Shown in pieces: positions 8,753 to 18,389 of a stretch of 42,549 nucleotides of DNA. Both the position numbers and the translations under genes were made by a program. Within the stretch, counting starts at the first letter, position 1. Each line of letters starts with the position of its first letter. Source of the DNA: an uncultured Bacteroidales bacterium. GTDB lineage: Bacteria > Bacteroidota > Bacteroidia > Bacteroidales > UBA932. The stretch lies in assembly GCA_945868745.1 (NCBI GenBank), contig CAMBMK010000010.1, positions 1-42,549 of the forward strand. Reading direction: 5' to 3'. The notes beneath the pieces were generated by a model, which had not been told where the DNA came from, did not search any database, and was given only the letters and a program-made list of their open reading frames with translations.

Positions 8753-11700
8753 ATGCTCAGGCGGATTATAGACAGACCCGTTGCCGTCACGATGATCATG
8801 CTGGCGGCCGTTGTTCTGGGACTTGTGAGTACGAGGCTTCTTCCTGTGTCGCTCATTCCGGACGTTGACATCCCCTACATCACTGTCCAGGCAAGTGCGG
8901 ACAATATGTCTGCAAGGGAGCTGGACGAGAGTGTGGTGAAAACCCTCCGCCAGCAGCTCATACAGATTGAGGGACTCGAGGAGATTGTCACCGAGTCACG
9001 GGACGGAGGGGCTTCCATCAGGATGACATTCGCCCACGGCTCTGACATCAATTACGCCTATATCGAAGTAAATGAGAAGATTGACAGGAGCCTGTCCTTC
9101 CTTCCGGACATAGCCAGGCCGAAGGTGATGAAATCCGGTGCTTCCGACATACCGGCATTCTATCTCAATATGACTCTTGCGGAGGGCTCCGCCGGGGATT
9201 TCACATCTATGGGCAGGTTTGCCCAGGAAGTTGTGGCAAAGCGGATTGAGCAGCTGGAAGAGGTGGCGATGGTCGATATCAGCGGCCATACGTCCGAGGA
9301 GATACTGATTGTCCCGGACAAGTCCAGGCTTGCGCAGATGGGGATGAGCATGGAGGATTTCGAGAGGGTCATCCGTTCTTCCGACATTTCCCTGGGCAGC
9401 CTTTCCATCCGCGACGGCCAGTACCGCTACAATGTGAAATTCCTTTCCGATGCGGGCTCCGAAGAAGACATTGAAAATATCTGGTTCAAGCATCAGGACA
9501 GGCTTATGCAGGTAAAGGATGTGGCGCAGGTCAGCGTCAAGCCTTCAAAGATGACCCACCTTGTACGTTCTGACGGAAAAAGGGCTGTGTGCCTTGCCGT
9601 CATCAAGCAGAGCGATGCGAGGATGTCCTCCCTCAAGAAAAGCATTGCCGGACTGATGGACGTTTTTTCAAAAGACTATCCTGAAGTATGCTTTGAAATC
9701 ACAAGGGACCAGACCGCACTTCTCCAATACTCAATCAACAACCTGATCCGGAACATTTTGGCTGGAGTGCTGTTTGCCTGCATCGTGATCTTCCTCTTCA
9801 TGAAGGATTTCCGCTCACCGGCACTCGTGTCCCTTACGATCCCTGTGGCACTTGTCATATCGATGGTGTTTTTCAGGATTCTCGGCATTTCGGTCAACAT
9901 CATTTCCCTGTCGGGACTCCTGCTCGGAGTGGGCATGATGGTGGACAATACCATTATACTTGTTGACAATATCACGGACAGGTGGAACCGCGGGGAACCC
10001 CTGCGGAAGGCCGTGCTTGAGGGAACCGGGGAGGTCACCGGACCGATGCTCAGCTCCGTGCTTACGACCTGCGCGGTTTTCATCCCCCTTGTGTTTGCAA
10101 GCGGCATTGCCGGCTCGCTTTTCTATGACCAGGCAATGGCCATCACCGTTGTCCTTCTGACATCCTATCTTGTGACAGTCACGGTCATTCCGGTGTATTA
10201 CCTGTGGTGGTACAGGGGTATGGATTCATTCCGTCCGAGCCGTCTCCTGGACCGAATTTCCCTTGACAGACAGCTTTTCTCCGCGGAGGGGAAACTGATG
10301 GAGTGGTTCCTCGGTCACAAGGCGGTATCCTGGGCTGTTCTCGGCGTGTCCTTTATAGGCATAGCCGTATGCGTGAAGTTGATGCCGAAGGAAAAACTCC
10401 CGGAGATGACTTATACTGATGCCGTTATGACCGTGGACTGGAACAGCCAGGTGTCCGTGGAGGAGAACGAAAGGAGGGTTGCGGAGATCGAGCGTGAGGC
10501 CTGCGAAGGGGCAAGCCAGGTCACTTCCCTTGTCGGGCCGCAAAAATTCATCCTTTCACACAGCGGGGACCTTACCTCCTCCGAGGCCTCAGTCTATATG
10601 CAGTTCGGCGAAACGGAATCCCTGGAAAAGGCGAAGGATGAAGCCGCCTCGCTGATAGGCGGAAGGTACCCTGAAGCATCTGTGCGCTTTGAGACTTCCG
10701 GCAATATTTTCGATATGGTCTTCGGTGAAAAGGTGATGCCCCTGACTGCACGCCTGCGTCCGGTGAGCCGGCCGGAGCTGGAGACCCCCCTGCTGCGGGA
10801 AACGGTCGAAGAACTGAGGCAGGCGCTTCCTGGAGTGGAAATCCCTGACATTGCCGTAAAGACTGACATGGTGTTTGTGGCTGACCCGGAGATGCTTGCG
10901 CTCTATGACGTGAGTTACCGGCAGCTTTCCGACGCATTGAAGAACGCCTTGAACGAGAATACGCTGTTTACGATTGTCCAGGGGACGAGGTCGCTTCCGG
11001 TAGTGACGGGAGACAACCGCGGCAGCCTTGAAGAAGTCCTGTCCGAGACGGTCATTGAACAGAAAGAGAGAAACATTCCGGTAATGGCCCTTATGAGGCA
11101 GACCTATGCCGAAGACCTCAAGAGCATTGTATCGGGGCCGGAAGGTGTGTATTATCCCGTCTCCATGGACATCGGTGCCGACAAGGTGCCCGGCGCGATA
11201 GGGACTGTTGACGCGGTACTGCGCGAAAAAGGCGATTTCGAAGCCGACTACAGCGGCTCTTATTTCACCAACCGTAAGATGGTCAGGGAGATGGCCCTGA
11301 TCCTGCTTGTGGCCCTTCTGCTGCTTTTCCTGATACTTGCATCGCAGTTCGAGTCTCTTGTGCAGCCCCTGATAATACTTGCCGAGGTGGTGGTGGACAT
11401 TTTCTTCTCTCTGCTGGTGCTCTGGTGTCTCGGCATTTCCATCAACCTGATGTCCCTTATCGGCCTTGTCGTCATCTGCGGCATCGTCATCAATGATTCT
11501 ATCCTGAAAATCGACACCATCAACAGGCTGCGACGCTCAGGCATGGAACTGCGGCAGTCCATCATGACAGCCGGACGAAGAAGGCTCAAGGCCATCATCA
11601 TGACTTCTCTTACAACCGTCCTTTCGGTACTCCCGTTCCTTTCCCGAGGCAATATGGGCGATGACCTGCAGTATCCGCTTTCGGTTGTAATAATTGCCGG

Positions 11701-11782
11701 AATGACAGTCGGCACGCTCGTAAGTCTTTTCGTGCTCCCGACGTTATATTACTGCATATACCGCAATGGGAAGGTCAAGTAG
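8753..11782 (+). CDS. RND family efflux permease, subunit 1
   Basis: 1009 residues in AcrB-type architecture: N-terminal membrane helix, first periplasmic loop (about 30-325), helices 2-6 (about 330-475), second periplasmic loop and helices 8-12. Helix 4 carries GMMVDNTIILVDN, with Asp398 followed by Asn where AcrB has Asp-Asp; helix 10 reads GIVINDSILKID, so the Lys of the AcrB proton relay is replaced. Such VDN-type permeases exist in Bacteroidota and many other RND members, so a working pump is still plausible. It starts 4 bases after the adaptor gene and overlaps the second permease by 17 bases. Two different permeases in one operon suggest a heteromeric pump as in MdtBC. Substrate unknown. 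Confidence 0.92.
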   Translation: MLRRIIDRPVAVTMIMLAAVVLGLVSTRLLPVSLIPDVDIPYITVQASADNMSARELDESVVKTLRQQLIQIEGLEEIVTESRDGGASIRMTFAHGSDINYAYIEVNEKIDRSLSFLPDIARPKVMKSGASDIPAFYLNMTLAEGSAGDFTSMGRFAQEVVAKRIEQLEEVAMVDISGHTSEEILIVPDKSRLAQMGMSMEDFERVIRSSDISLGSLSIRDGQYRYNVKFLSDAGSEEDIENIWFKHQDRLMQVKDVAQVSVKPSKMTHLVRSDGKRAVCLAVIKQSDARMSSLKKSIAGLMDVFSKDYPEVCFEITRDQTALLQYSINNLIRNILAGVLFACIVIFLFMKDFRSPALVSLTIPVALVISMVFFRILGISVNIISLSGLLLGVGMMVDNTIILVDNITDRWNRGEPLRKAVLEGTGEVTGPMLSSVLTTCAVFIPLVFASGIAGSLFYDQAMAITVVLLTSYLVTVTVIPVYYLWWYRGMDSFRPSRLLDRISLDRQLFSAEGKLMEWFLGHKAVSWAVLGVSFIGIAVCVKLMPKEKLPEMTYTDAVMTVDWNSQVSVEENERRVAEIEREACEGASQVTSLVGPQKFILSHSGDLTSSEASVYMQFGETESLEKAKDEAASLIGGRYPEASVRFETSGNIFDMVFGEKVMPLTARLRPVSRPELETPLLRETVEELRQALPGVEIPDIAVKTDMVFVADPEMLALYDVSYRQLSDALKNALNENTLFTIVQGTRSLPVVTGDNRGSLEEVLSETVIEQKERNIPVMALMRQTYAEDLKSIVSGPEGVYYPVSMDIGADKVPGAIGTVDAVLREKGDFEADYSGSYFTNRKMVREMALILLVALLLLFLILASQFESLVQPLIILAEVVVDIFFSLLVLWCLGISINLMSLIGLVVICGIVINDSILKIDTINRLRRSGMELRQSIMTAGRRRLKAIIMTSLTTVLSVLPFLSRGNMGDDLQYPLSVVIIAGMTVGTLVSLFVLPTLYYCIYRNGKVK

Positions 11783-14765
11783 GATACCGGCATTTTCCGT
11801 GTTGCTGATAATGGTGGCTGTGTCGCTCGTAGGCATTGCCTCCCTTCCTTATCTCAATATCCGCTACAAGCCCGAAAGGCCCCAGCAGAACATCACAGTG
11901 GCTTTCCGGATGCCCGGTGCCGTATCGCAAGTGGTCGAAGCCGAGGTGACCTCAAAACTGGAAGGGGTGCTCAATTCTGTGGCCAAGTGCAGCGGTATCT
12001 CTTCCGTTTCCTATAAGGGAGGCGGAAGCATCACCCTTGAGTTCGACAAGAATGCCGATATGGCAGCTGCCAGATTTGAGGTTGCCTCCGCCATAAGGAA
12101 CATATATGACAAACTGCCTTCCGGAGTGACTTATCCGACGATTTCGCTCGGCTCCGACGGGTCTCGGAGCTCCACATCCATTGTCTATTATGTCAAGAGT
12201 TCCCTCCCCTCCCAGGAAATCGAAAAATTCATAGAGGGGCATGTCCTGACTCCCGTATCCTCTCTCAAGGGTATTGACGACGTGCAGATAAGCGGTACGA
12301 CCTTCTATGAATGGGAAATAGTCTTCGATGCCGACAAGGCTGCCTCGCTCGGAATCACTGCTTCAGATATATCATCCTCGTTTTCATCCTATTATGCCGA
12401 GAGTGCGGCCGGAATCACCGATACTCCTTCAGGGACCCTTGCCGTAAGGCTTTCAGGCAGCGGAGCCCCAAGGGATTTCGGGGACATCCCCGTCAAGAAA
12501 TCCGGAGAGATGATAGTACACCTCGCCGACATTGCAGAGTGGCATTACAGGGAGGCTCTTCCGGAATCGTATTTCAGGGTGAACGGGCTCAATACCGTCA
12601 TCCTCGGCATCAGCACATCCTCCGGTGCCAATCTCATCTCCACGGTCAAGAATATCCGAAGGACAATGCAGCGCCTCCAGGAAAGCTTTCCTGACGAGAT
12701 AACGGCAAGTGTCGCCTGGGATTCATCCGATTATGTGCGCGAAGAGCTCGGCAGGATATATTTCAGGACCGGCCTTTGCATTCTGATCCTGCTGCTGTTT
12801 GTCTTTGCGGTCAGCCGTTCGTGGCGCTATATGTTCATCACGGTCGTGACGATGGCCGTCAACCTTCTCTGCGCCCTGGCAATATACAGCTTTGCCGGAA
12901 TACCTGTCCACATCTATACCCTTGCCGGCATCACGGTATCCCTCGGCATTGTCATCGACACCTCCATTGTGATGATTGACCATTACAGGCATTTCGGGGA
13001 CAGGCGTGTGTTCCCGTCGCTTGTTTCGGCCGTGGGCACGACTGTGGCGGCCATCCTGCTGGTCAATCTGCTTCCGGCGGAGGAAAGGCTCAACCTGACT
13101 GATTTCATATGGGTGATTGTCATCAACCTGACGCTCTCGCTCGTCATCTCCTACCTTTTCATCCCTGCACTTATGGACACCTTCCCGATAAGGGAAAAAA
13201 AAGGAAGAAACCCCATCAGGAGAAAACGCTGGATTGTGCGCCATAACCGTTTTTATATCAAATACATAACTTGGGGAGTAAGGCACCGTTGGGTGTATCT
13301 TCTGCTGATTGTGGCCGGATTTGCGTATCCTTTCAAGAGATTTGCCGACTCGCTCGACCGTTCCAATTTCTACCGTGAACCTACCCGCAATACGCTGACC
13401 ATTGCCGCAGGAATGCTCGAGGGATGTACAGTCCAGCAGCTCAACGAAGTGGTGAAGGAGATGGAGAATTATCTTGCTTCGTTTGACGGGATTGAAAGCT
13501 TCCGCACGGAAATCCGGGCCTACAATGACGCCGTGATTACCGTCGAGTTCAAACCGGAATACGAGAATACGTCTTTTCCTTCAAGGCTCAAGATGCTCGT
13601 GACCGGGATGGCAATCAATTTCGGCGGGGCCAACTGGAAGGTGTACGGGGTGGACGAAAGCTTTTTCAACAACACTGTCGTATCATCGCGCAGGTCGCAC
13701 AAAATTGCCCTTTACGGCTATAATTTCCAGGAGCTTATGCGCTATGCCGAAATTGCCGGGGAGATGCTCTCGGAGCAGCGCAGGGTGTCCGGAACTGTGA
13801 TTTCCGGCTCCGAATACGGATTCCCTTCAATGGAGTTCAACCTGGACTATGATTTCGGCTCAATGGTCGCTTCCGGCATAGACCCTTACAGGTATTACGG
13901 GGAGATGGCTTCGCTCCTGTACAACAATGAAATAGGACGCATCCCCTATAACGGGAGGCTTACCCCTGTGAAGCTGCGCTCTTCCGACAGCGATCAGTTT
14001 GACCTGTGGCATATCGTCAACACCCCTATCCAGGTTGACAGCCTCAAGATGACCCTGGGCAGTGTGGGCAGCATCGCCAAGAAACCGAGCGGAATCAATA
14101 TCCACAAGGACAACCAGTCCTACAGGCTCTATGTACAGTTTGATTTCATAGGCAGTTATGAGCTGTCAAGAAAGGTTGTCGGGGAAATTGTGGACAGGCT
14201 CAACGACGAGGTACTCCCTACCGGCTACAAGGCTGAAGTGCCTGAATACGGCTGGTTTGACGAGAACAGGGACAGGTATGCGTGGCTGGTAGTGCTGATA
14301 ATCGCCGTCATCTATGCAATGCTGTCGGTTTCGTTCGAATCCCTCCGCCTGCCATTTGCAATCATCCTGATGATCCCGGTATCGTTCATCGGCGTATTCA
14401 TCAAATTCGGGTTTGGGAAGCTGGCGTTTGACCAGGGTGGATTTGCCGCTTTCGTGATGCTGTGCGGAATTGTGGTGAATGCCGGCATCTATCTGATACA
14501 CAGCTTTATGGGTATCAAGGGAGGCAATTCGGCTGCCGGACTTGACGCTCGTGTGCGCAGCTATGTCAAGGCTTTCGGCCGTAAGGTCACCCCGATTTTC
14601 CTGACCGTTGTCTCCACAGTCCTCGGACTTCTGCCGTTCCTGTCCGACGGTCCTTCGGAAGTGTTCTGGTATGATTTTGCGGTCGGCACCATTGCGGGTA
14701 TGGCATTTTCCGTGATTGCAATCTATTTCTTCCTGCCGGTCTTTGCTGTCAGAAGGGCGGACTGA
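11766..14765 (+). CDS. RND family efflux permease, subunit 2
   Basis: 999 residues, same AcrB-type layout as its neighbour but only distantly similar in sequence. It starts directly in the first membrane helix (IPAFSVLLIMVAVSLVGIAS). Helix 4 reads SLGIVIDTSIVMIDHYRHF, with Asp398 followed by Thr; helix 10 reads CGIVVNAGIYLIHSF and has neither the Lys nor the second acid of the canonical relay. It is thus more degenerate in proton-relay positions than subunit 1 and may be the less active partner of a heteromer. The ATG lies inside the end of the preceding gene. It is the last plus-strand gene before the convergent phosphofructokinase. Confidence 0.88.
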   Translation: MGRSSRIPAFSVLLIMVAVSLVGIASLPYLNIRYKPERPQQNITVAFRMPGAVSQVVEAEVTSKLEGVLNSVAKCSGISSVSYKGGGSITLEFDKNADMAAARFEVASAIRNIYDKLPSGVTYPTISLGSDGSRSSTSIVYYVKSSLPSQEIEKFIEGHVLTPVSSLKGIDDVQISGTTFYEWEIVFDADKAASLGITASDISSSFSSYYAESAAGITDTPSGTLAVRLSGSGAPRDFGDIPVKKSGEMIVHLADIAEWHYREALPESYFRVNGLNTVILGISTSSGANLISTVKNIRRTMQRLQESFPDEITASVAWDSSDYVREELGRIYFRTGLCILILLLFVFAVSRSWRYMFITVVTMAVNLLCALAIYSFAGIPVHIYTLAGITVSLGIVIDTSIVMIDHYRHFGDRRVFPSLVSAVGTTVAAILLVNLLPAEERLNLTDFIWVIVINLTLSLVISYLFIPALMDTFPIREKKGRNPIRRKRWIVRHNRFYIKYITWGVRHRWVYLLLIVAGFAYPFKRFADSLDRSNFYREPTRNTLTIAAGMLEGCTVQQLNEVVKEMENYLASFDGIESFRTEIRAYNDAVITVEFKPEYENTSFPSRLKMLVTGMAINFGGANWKVYGVDESFFNNTVVSSRRSHKIALYGYNFQELMRYAEIAGEMLSEQRRVSGTVISGSEYGFPSMEFNLDYDFGSMVASGIDPYRYYGEMASLLYNNEIGRIPYNGRLTPVKLRSSDSDQFDLWHIVNTPIQVDSLKMTLGSVGSIAKKPSGINIHKDNQSYRLYVQFDFIGSYELSRKVVGEIVDRLNDEVLPTGYKAEVPEYGWFDENRDRYAWLVVLIIAVIYAMLSVSFESLRLPFAIILMIPVSFIGVFIKFGFGKLAFDQGGFAAFVMLCGIVVNAGIYLIHSFMGIKGGNSAAGLDARVRSYVKAFGRKVTPIFLTVVSTVLGLLPFLSDGPSEVFWYDFAVGTIAGMAFSVIAIYFFLPVFAVRRAD

Positions 14766-14768
14766 AAA

Positions 14769-14802
14769 AATCCCGGACCCTGTACGGAGACGGGTCCGGG
14801 AT
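14769..14802 (-). terminator. Rho-independent terminator of the phosphofructokinase gene (convergent hairpin)
   Basis: Perfect 11-base arms ATCCCGGACCC (14770-14780) and GGGTCCGGGAT (14792-14802) with an 11-base loop. On the minus strand the hairpin is followed by six T (the A run at 14765-14770), so it fits transcripts coming from the minus-strand gene. For the plus-strand RND operon it offers the stem but no U-tract. Confidence 0.85.
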
Positions 14803-14846
14803 GACATAGTTGAATTATCGGTCAGCCGTTATGGCCAAATTTCATA

Positions 14847-16076
14847 TTACCACTCGAGAATCTTCTTGAAGTCGTAGTCCTCAGGATTAGGTACGAATGC
14901 CTTTGCAGCCTCGTAGTCCTCAGGAGTGATGAAGTGGCAGATGTGCTGGAAATAGTTCTGTGCAGTGCCGCCGTCGATGTTGACCCTTCTCGGAGGGATC
15001 TTGCCCTCTTCATTCTGGAGGTCCTTGAGGTAGAGCGGATGAGCGGCGCCGTCAGCGTCAACATATACCATGCAGCCGGTCTCTCCCTTGGTGAAGAGCT
15101 CGTAGGCTCCCATTGCAAGTTCGGAGCAGTATGTCAGGTCGTATGCAATCGGGTCCTGGCAGCGTACATCGTAACCGATCTCTACAGGACGGGTCTTTGT
15201 CTTGAGGCCGAGCTTCTTGAACTCTTTTTCGAGGATGTCGTTGAAGAGGACTGCCTTGCTGATCTTTCCGAGCTCAGGATGGCCGTGCTCATCGTAAGTC
15301 ATATGCACTCCGGTAGCCTTGAGGTCTTCAGGATCAAGGTCGTGGAATACTCCTTCAGCCACAACAACGGTACCGTAGCCGATGCCGAGGATGGACCTCT
15401 TGATGATTGCGGAGAGGGTGAGACGGATGATCTTGTCGATTGAGATGGATGTCTTGTTGAACATCTCAGGGATGATGGTCATCGGGCTGTGGGTAGCCTC
15501 GCCGATGCCGAGTGCGAGATGGCCTGCGGAACGTCCCATTGCGGAGATGAGCAGCCAGTTGCCCGAAGTGCGTGCATCCTCGTAGATTGTCCTTGCAATA
15601 TGTGCTCCCTCTGCCTTTGCGGAGTTGAATCCGAAGGTCGGTGCGTTGCCCGGAAGAGGAAGGTCATTGTCGATTGTCTTTGGGATATGGATGTTCCTGA
15701 TAGGATACTGCTTTGCCTCAAGGAATTTGGCGATGCGGTTGGCCGTAGATGCGGTGTCGTCGCCTCCGACGGTGACAAGGAGCTTGATGTTGTTGTCCTG
15801 GAAGAGACTGAGGTTGAAGTTGTTCTCGAAGTCTGCGTCGGTCGGTTTGAAACGGCTCATCTGGAGGTAGGAGCCGCCCCTGTTGAAATAAGCGTCAGCC
15901 TTGTACCAGTCGAGGTCCTCGGTGCGCGGATTGGTGCTGAAAAGACCTGAATAACCGCCGTGGAGGCCGATTACACGATAACCGTTCGAAAGGAAGGTCT
16001 TGGCGACAGAACAAACGACAGTGTTCATGCCCGGAGCCGGGCCACCGCCGCAAAGAATGATGATTGAATCTTTCAT
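14847..16076 (-). CDS. 6-phosphofructokinase, probably pyrophosphate-dependent
   Basis: 409 residues from the ATG at 16076; this start puts the nucleotide-binding motif IIILCGGGPAPGMN directly at the N-terminus as in the family, so the longer frame upstream is not used. It phosphorylates fructose 6-phosphate to the 1,6-bisphosphate in glycolysis. GGDD (104-107) replaces the GGDG of ATP enzymes, and PKTIDND (132-138) replaces PGTIDND; both changes mark the pyrophosphate-using group, where the reaction is reversible. Length fits the roughly 400-residue group common in Bacteroidales. It stands alone on the minus strand with its own terminator and a -7 promoter element about 48 bases upstream. 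Donor specificity is inferred from these motifs. Confidence 0.9.
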   Translation of the reverse strand: MKDSIIILCGGGPAPGMNTVVCSVAKTFLSNGYRVIGLHGGYSGLFSTNPRTEDLDWYKADAYFNRGGSYLQMSRFKPTDADFENNFNLSLFQDNNIKLLVTVGGDDTASTANRIAKFLEAKQYPIRNIHIPKTIDNDLPLPGNAPTFGFNSAKAEGAHIARTIYEDARTSGNWLLISAMGRSAGHLALGIGEATHSPMTIIPEMFNKTSISIDKIIRLTLSAIIKRSILGIGYGTVVVAEGVFHDLDPEDLKATGVHMTYDEHGHPELGKISKAVLFNDILEKEFKKLGLKTKTRPVEIGYDVRCQDPIAYDLTYCSELAMGAYELFTKGETGCMVYVDADGAAHPLYLKDLQNEEGKIPPRRVNIDGGTAQNYFQHICHFITPEDYEAAKAFVPNPEDYDFKKILEW

Positions 16077-16123
16077 TTTGCTGTATTTTTGAGAGTTATA
16101 ATCGTTTTTGACAATCAATTGGG

Positions 16124-16131
16124 CAAATTTA
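16124..16131 (-). promoter_or_regulatory. -7 promoter element for the phosphofructokinase gene
   Basis: On the minus strand this reads TAAATTTG, a match to the Bacteroidota -7 consensus TAnnTTTG, about 48 bases upstream of the ATG at 16076. I see no good TTG at the -33 spacing. Confidence 0.5.
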
Positions 16132-16258
16132 CACAAAATCATCGTAATTGCACAGCAGTAAAACGATACACGTTGCAATGGACAATAAAAAAAGATTTCC
16201 GGGCAGTTTCATCTGCATTTTCCCCGTCAGTCCCGTCGCGTTTTTGATGCAAATTCCT

Positions 16259-16266
16259 TATATTTG
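16259..16266 (+). promoter_or_regulatory. -7 promoter element for ligA
   Basis: TATATTTG matches TAnnTTTG. Transcription would start near 16271-16274, immediately at or before the possible ligA start codons, so the mRNA may be leaderless or nearly so. A clear -33 TTG at 19-21 bases is absent. Confidence 0.5.
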
Positions 16267-16272
16267 TATTTT

Positions 16273-18378
16273 ATGCGCGCAATGGAAGACAAAGACATAA
16301 AGCAGCGGATCGTGTATCTCAGGGCTGTCCTCGAAGAGAACAGCCGGAAGTATTATGTGGAGAATGCCCCGGCAATCAGTGATTTCGAGTTCGATACCCT
16401 TATGCACGAGCTTGAGGCCCTGGAGGCGCAGTATCCTCAATATGCATCCGAAGACTCCCCCACCCGCAAGGTGGGCAGCGACCTCGAGCAGTCCGGCGGC
16501 AGCCCACAGGCTATGGAGCCGGGTATCCGGAGGGAATTTGCGCAGTATCCCCACGCTCATCCTATGCTTTCCCTTGCAAATACCTATTCCATAGGTGAAG
16601 TCGAGGATTTCGCCGCCCGCGCGGCAAAGACGCTCGACCACGGGTTCACCTACAGCTGCGAGCTCAAATTTGACGGCACGGCAATCTGCCTTACTTACCG
16701 GGACGGAAAGCTTTTCAGGGCACTTACCCGTGGGGACGGAGTCATCGGCGACGATGTCACTGACAATGTCAGGCAGATTTCCAACATCCCGCAGACGCTC
16801 AAAGGCAGCGGGTGGCCGGAGGAGTTTGAAATCCGGGGAGAGATACTGATGCCATATTCTTCGTTTGACAGGCTCAATGCCCAGCGCCTGCGCGACGAGG
16901 ACCAGCCTTTCGCCAATCCGAGGAATGCGGCTTCCGGCTCGCTGAAACTGCTTGATCCCGGGGAGGTGGGACGCAGGGGGCTTTGGTGCACCCTCTACCA
17001 TATCGCGGGCGACAATGCAGGGTTTGCTACCCACGAGGAAGCTCTCGACGCCGCTTCATCCTGGGGGCTTCCTGTTTCGGACAAAAGGCGCATCTGCCAC
17101 AACATCAGTGAGATAAAGCAATATATCGACTATTGGGACACAGAGCGGCGGAATCTACCCTATGCCACTGACGGTATTGTAATAAAAATCAATGAGATAT
17201 CAGCCCGCGAGGCGCTCGGTTTCACTGCCAAGTTCCCGCGCTGGGCGGTTGCCTACAAATTCAAGGCGGAGCAGGCGCTTACCGAGGTACTTTCCATTGA
17301 CTATCAGGTCGGGAGGACCGGCGCCGTGACCCCGGTGGCCAATCTCTCCCCCGTTCCCCTCTCCGGGACCGTGGTAAAGAGGGCCACCCTCAACAATGCC
17401 GACCAGATGGCGCTTCTCGACATCCGCATCGGCGATATGGTCTATGTGGAAAAAGGCGGCGAGATCATCCCTAAGATTACTGCTGTGGAGAAGTCCAGAA
17501 GACCTGCCGGGGCCGTTCCTCCGGTATTCCCGACGGTATGTCCGGACTGCGGCACCCCGCTTGTCAGGGAGGAGGACGAGGCCAAATGGTTCTGTCCCAA
17601 CAGCGACGGTTGCCCGCAGCAGATAAAGGGAAGGCTTGTCCATTTCATGGGCCGCAAGGCCATGAACATAATTGCAGGCGACGCTACTGCCGACCAGCTT
17701 TTCAGCAAGGGGCTTGTCAAGTCCCCGGCAGACCTATACAGCCTTGACAAATACCGGCTTATGTCCCTTGAGGGATGGAAGGACCGCAGTGCGGAAAGAT
17801 TCCTTGCAAGCCTGGCGGAGTCGAAAAGCGTGCCGTTCCCGCGCGTCCTCTTTGCCCTGGGCATAAGGTATGTCGGTGAGACTACGGCAAAGGAAGTGGC
17901 GGTTCATTTCAGGGACATCGACTCTATTGCCTCCGCTACGGTGGAGACGCTGCTGGAGGTTCCTGACGTTGGCGAAGTCATTGCAAGGAGCATCCATGAG
18001 TTCTTCAGGGACCCGCGTCACGCCGGTGAGGTACAGAGGCTCCGGGCCGCAGGCCTGCGCATGTCAATGGAAGAGCCGACAGGCCCTTCTTCGGAGGCGC
18101 TCAAGGACCTCAGCATTGTGATTTCAGGCACTTTCAGCATATCCCGCGACGAGATGAAGGCCCTTATAGAGGCGAACGGAGGAAAGAACTCGTCCGGCGT
18201 ATCAAAAAAGACATCATTCCTGCTTGCCGGAGAGAAGCCCGGCCCGGAAAAAGTCAGGAAGGCGCAGGAACTTGGAGTTAAGATCATCTCTGAGGCGGAT
18301 TTCATGAAGATGCTGCCCCAAACCGATACTGAAGAAGACGGACAGTTCCCCGGGAGCCTGTTCGACACGATGATTTAA
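16273..18378 (+). CDS. ligA: NAD-dependent DNA ligase LigA
   Basis: About 701 residues. Seals nicks in duplex DNA in replication and repair, using NAD+. Domains in order: NAD-binding Ia region with 'YYVENAPAISDFEFDTLM' near the N-terminus; adenylation domain with the active-site Lys132 in ELKFDGTA; OB fold; a four-Cys zinc finger (CPDCGTPL ... WFCPNSDGC); helix-hairpin-helix repeats (FALGIRYVGETTAKEVAVHF, LLEVPDVGEVIARSI); and a C-terminal BRCT domain beginning LKDLSIVISGTFS. The start is ambiguous between ATG 16273 and ATG 16282; the family often starts close to the second, and the -7 element at 16259 rules out anything much earlier. First gene of a plus-strand run leading to ispG. Confidence 0.97.
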   Translation: MRAMEDKDIKQRIVYLRAVLEENSRKYYVENAPAISDFEFDTLMHELEALEAQYPQYASEDSPTRKVGSDLEQSGGSPQAMEPGIRREFAQYPHAHPMLSLANTYSIGEVEDFAARAAKTLDHGFTYSCELKFDGTAICLTYRDGKLFRALTRGDGVIGDDVTDNVRQISNIPQTLKGSGWPEEFEIRGEILMPYSSFDRLNAQRLRDEDQPFANPRNAASGSLKLLDPGEVGRRGLWCTLYHIAGDNAGFATHEEALDAASSWGLPVSDKRRICHNISEIKQYIDYWDTERRNLPYATDGIVIKINEISAREALGFTAKFPRWAVAYKFKAEQALTEVLSIDYQVGRTGAVTPVANLSPVPLSGTVVKRATLNNADQMALLDIRIGDMVYVEKGGEIIPKITAVEKSRRPAGAVPPVFPTVCPDCGTPLVREEDEAKWFCPNSDGCPQQIKGRLVHFMGRKAMNIIAGDATADQLFSKGLVKSPADLYSLDKYRLMSLEGWKDRSAERFLASLAESKSVPFPRVLFALGIRYVGETTAKEVAVHFRDIDSIASATVETLLEVPDVGEVIARSIHEFFRDPRHAGEVQRLRAAGLRMSMEEPTGPSSEALKDLSIVISGTFSISRDEMKALIEANGGKNSSGVSKKTSFLLAGEKPGPEKVRKAQELGVKIISEADFMKMLPQTDTEEDGQFPGSLFDTMI

Positions 18379-18389
18379 GACGTAACACT

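Noticed and set aside
12723..14807. Two long minus-strand frames antisense to the second RND permease
   Set aside because: They are rich in His, Asp, Arg and Gln, with no signal or motif, and lie wholly against a well-supported permease gene.
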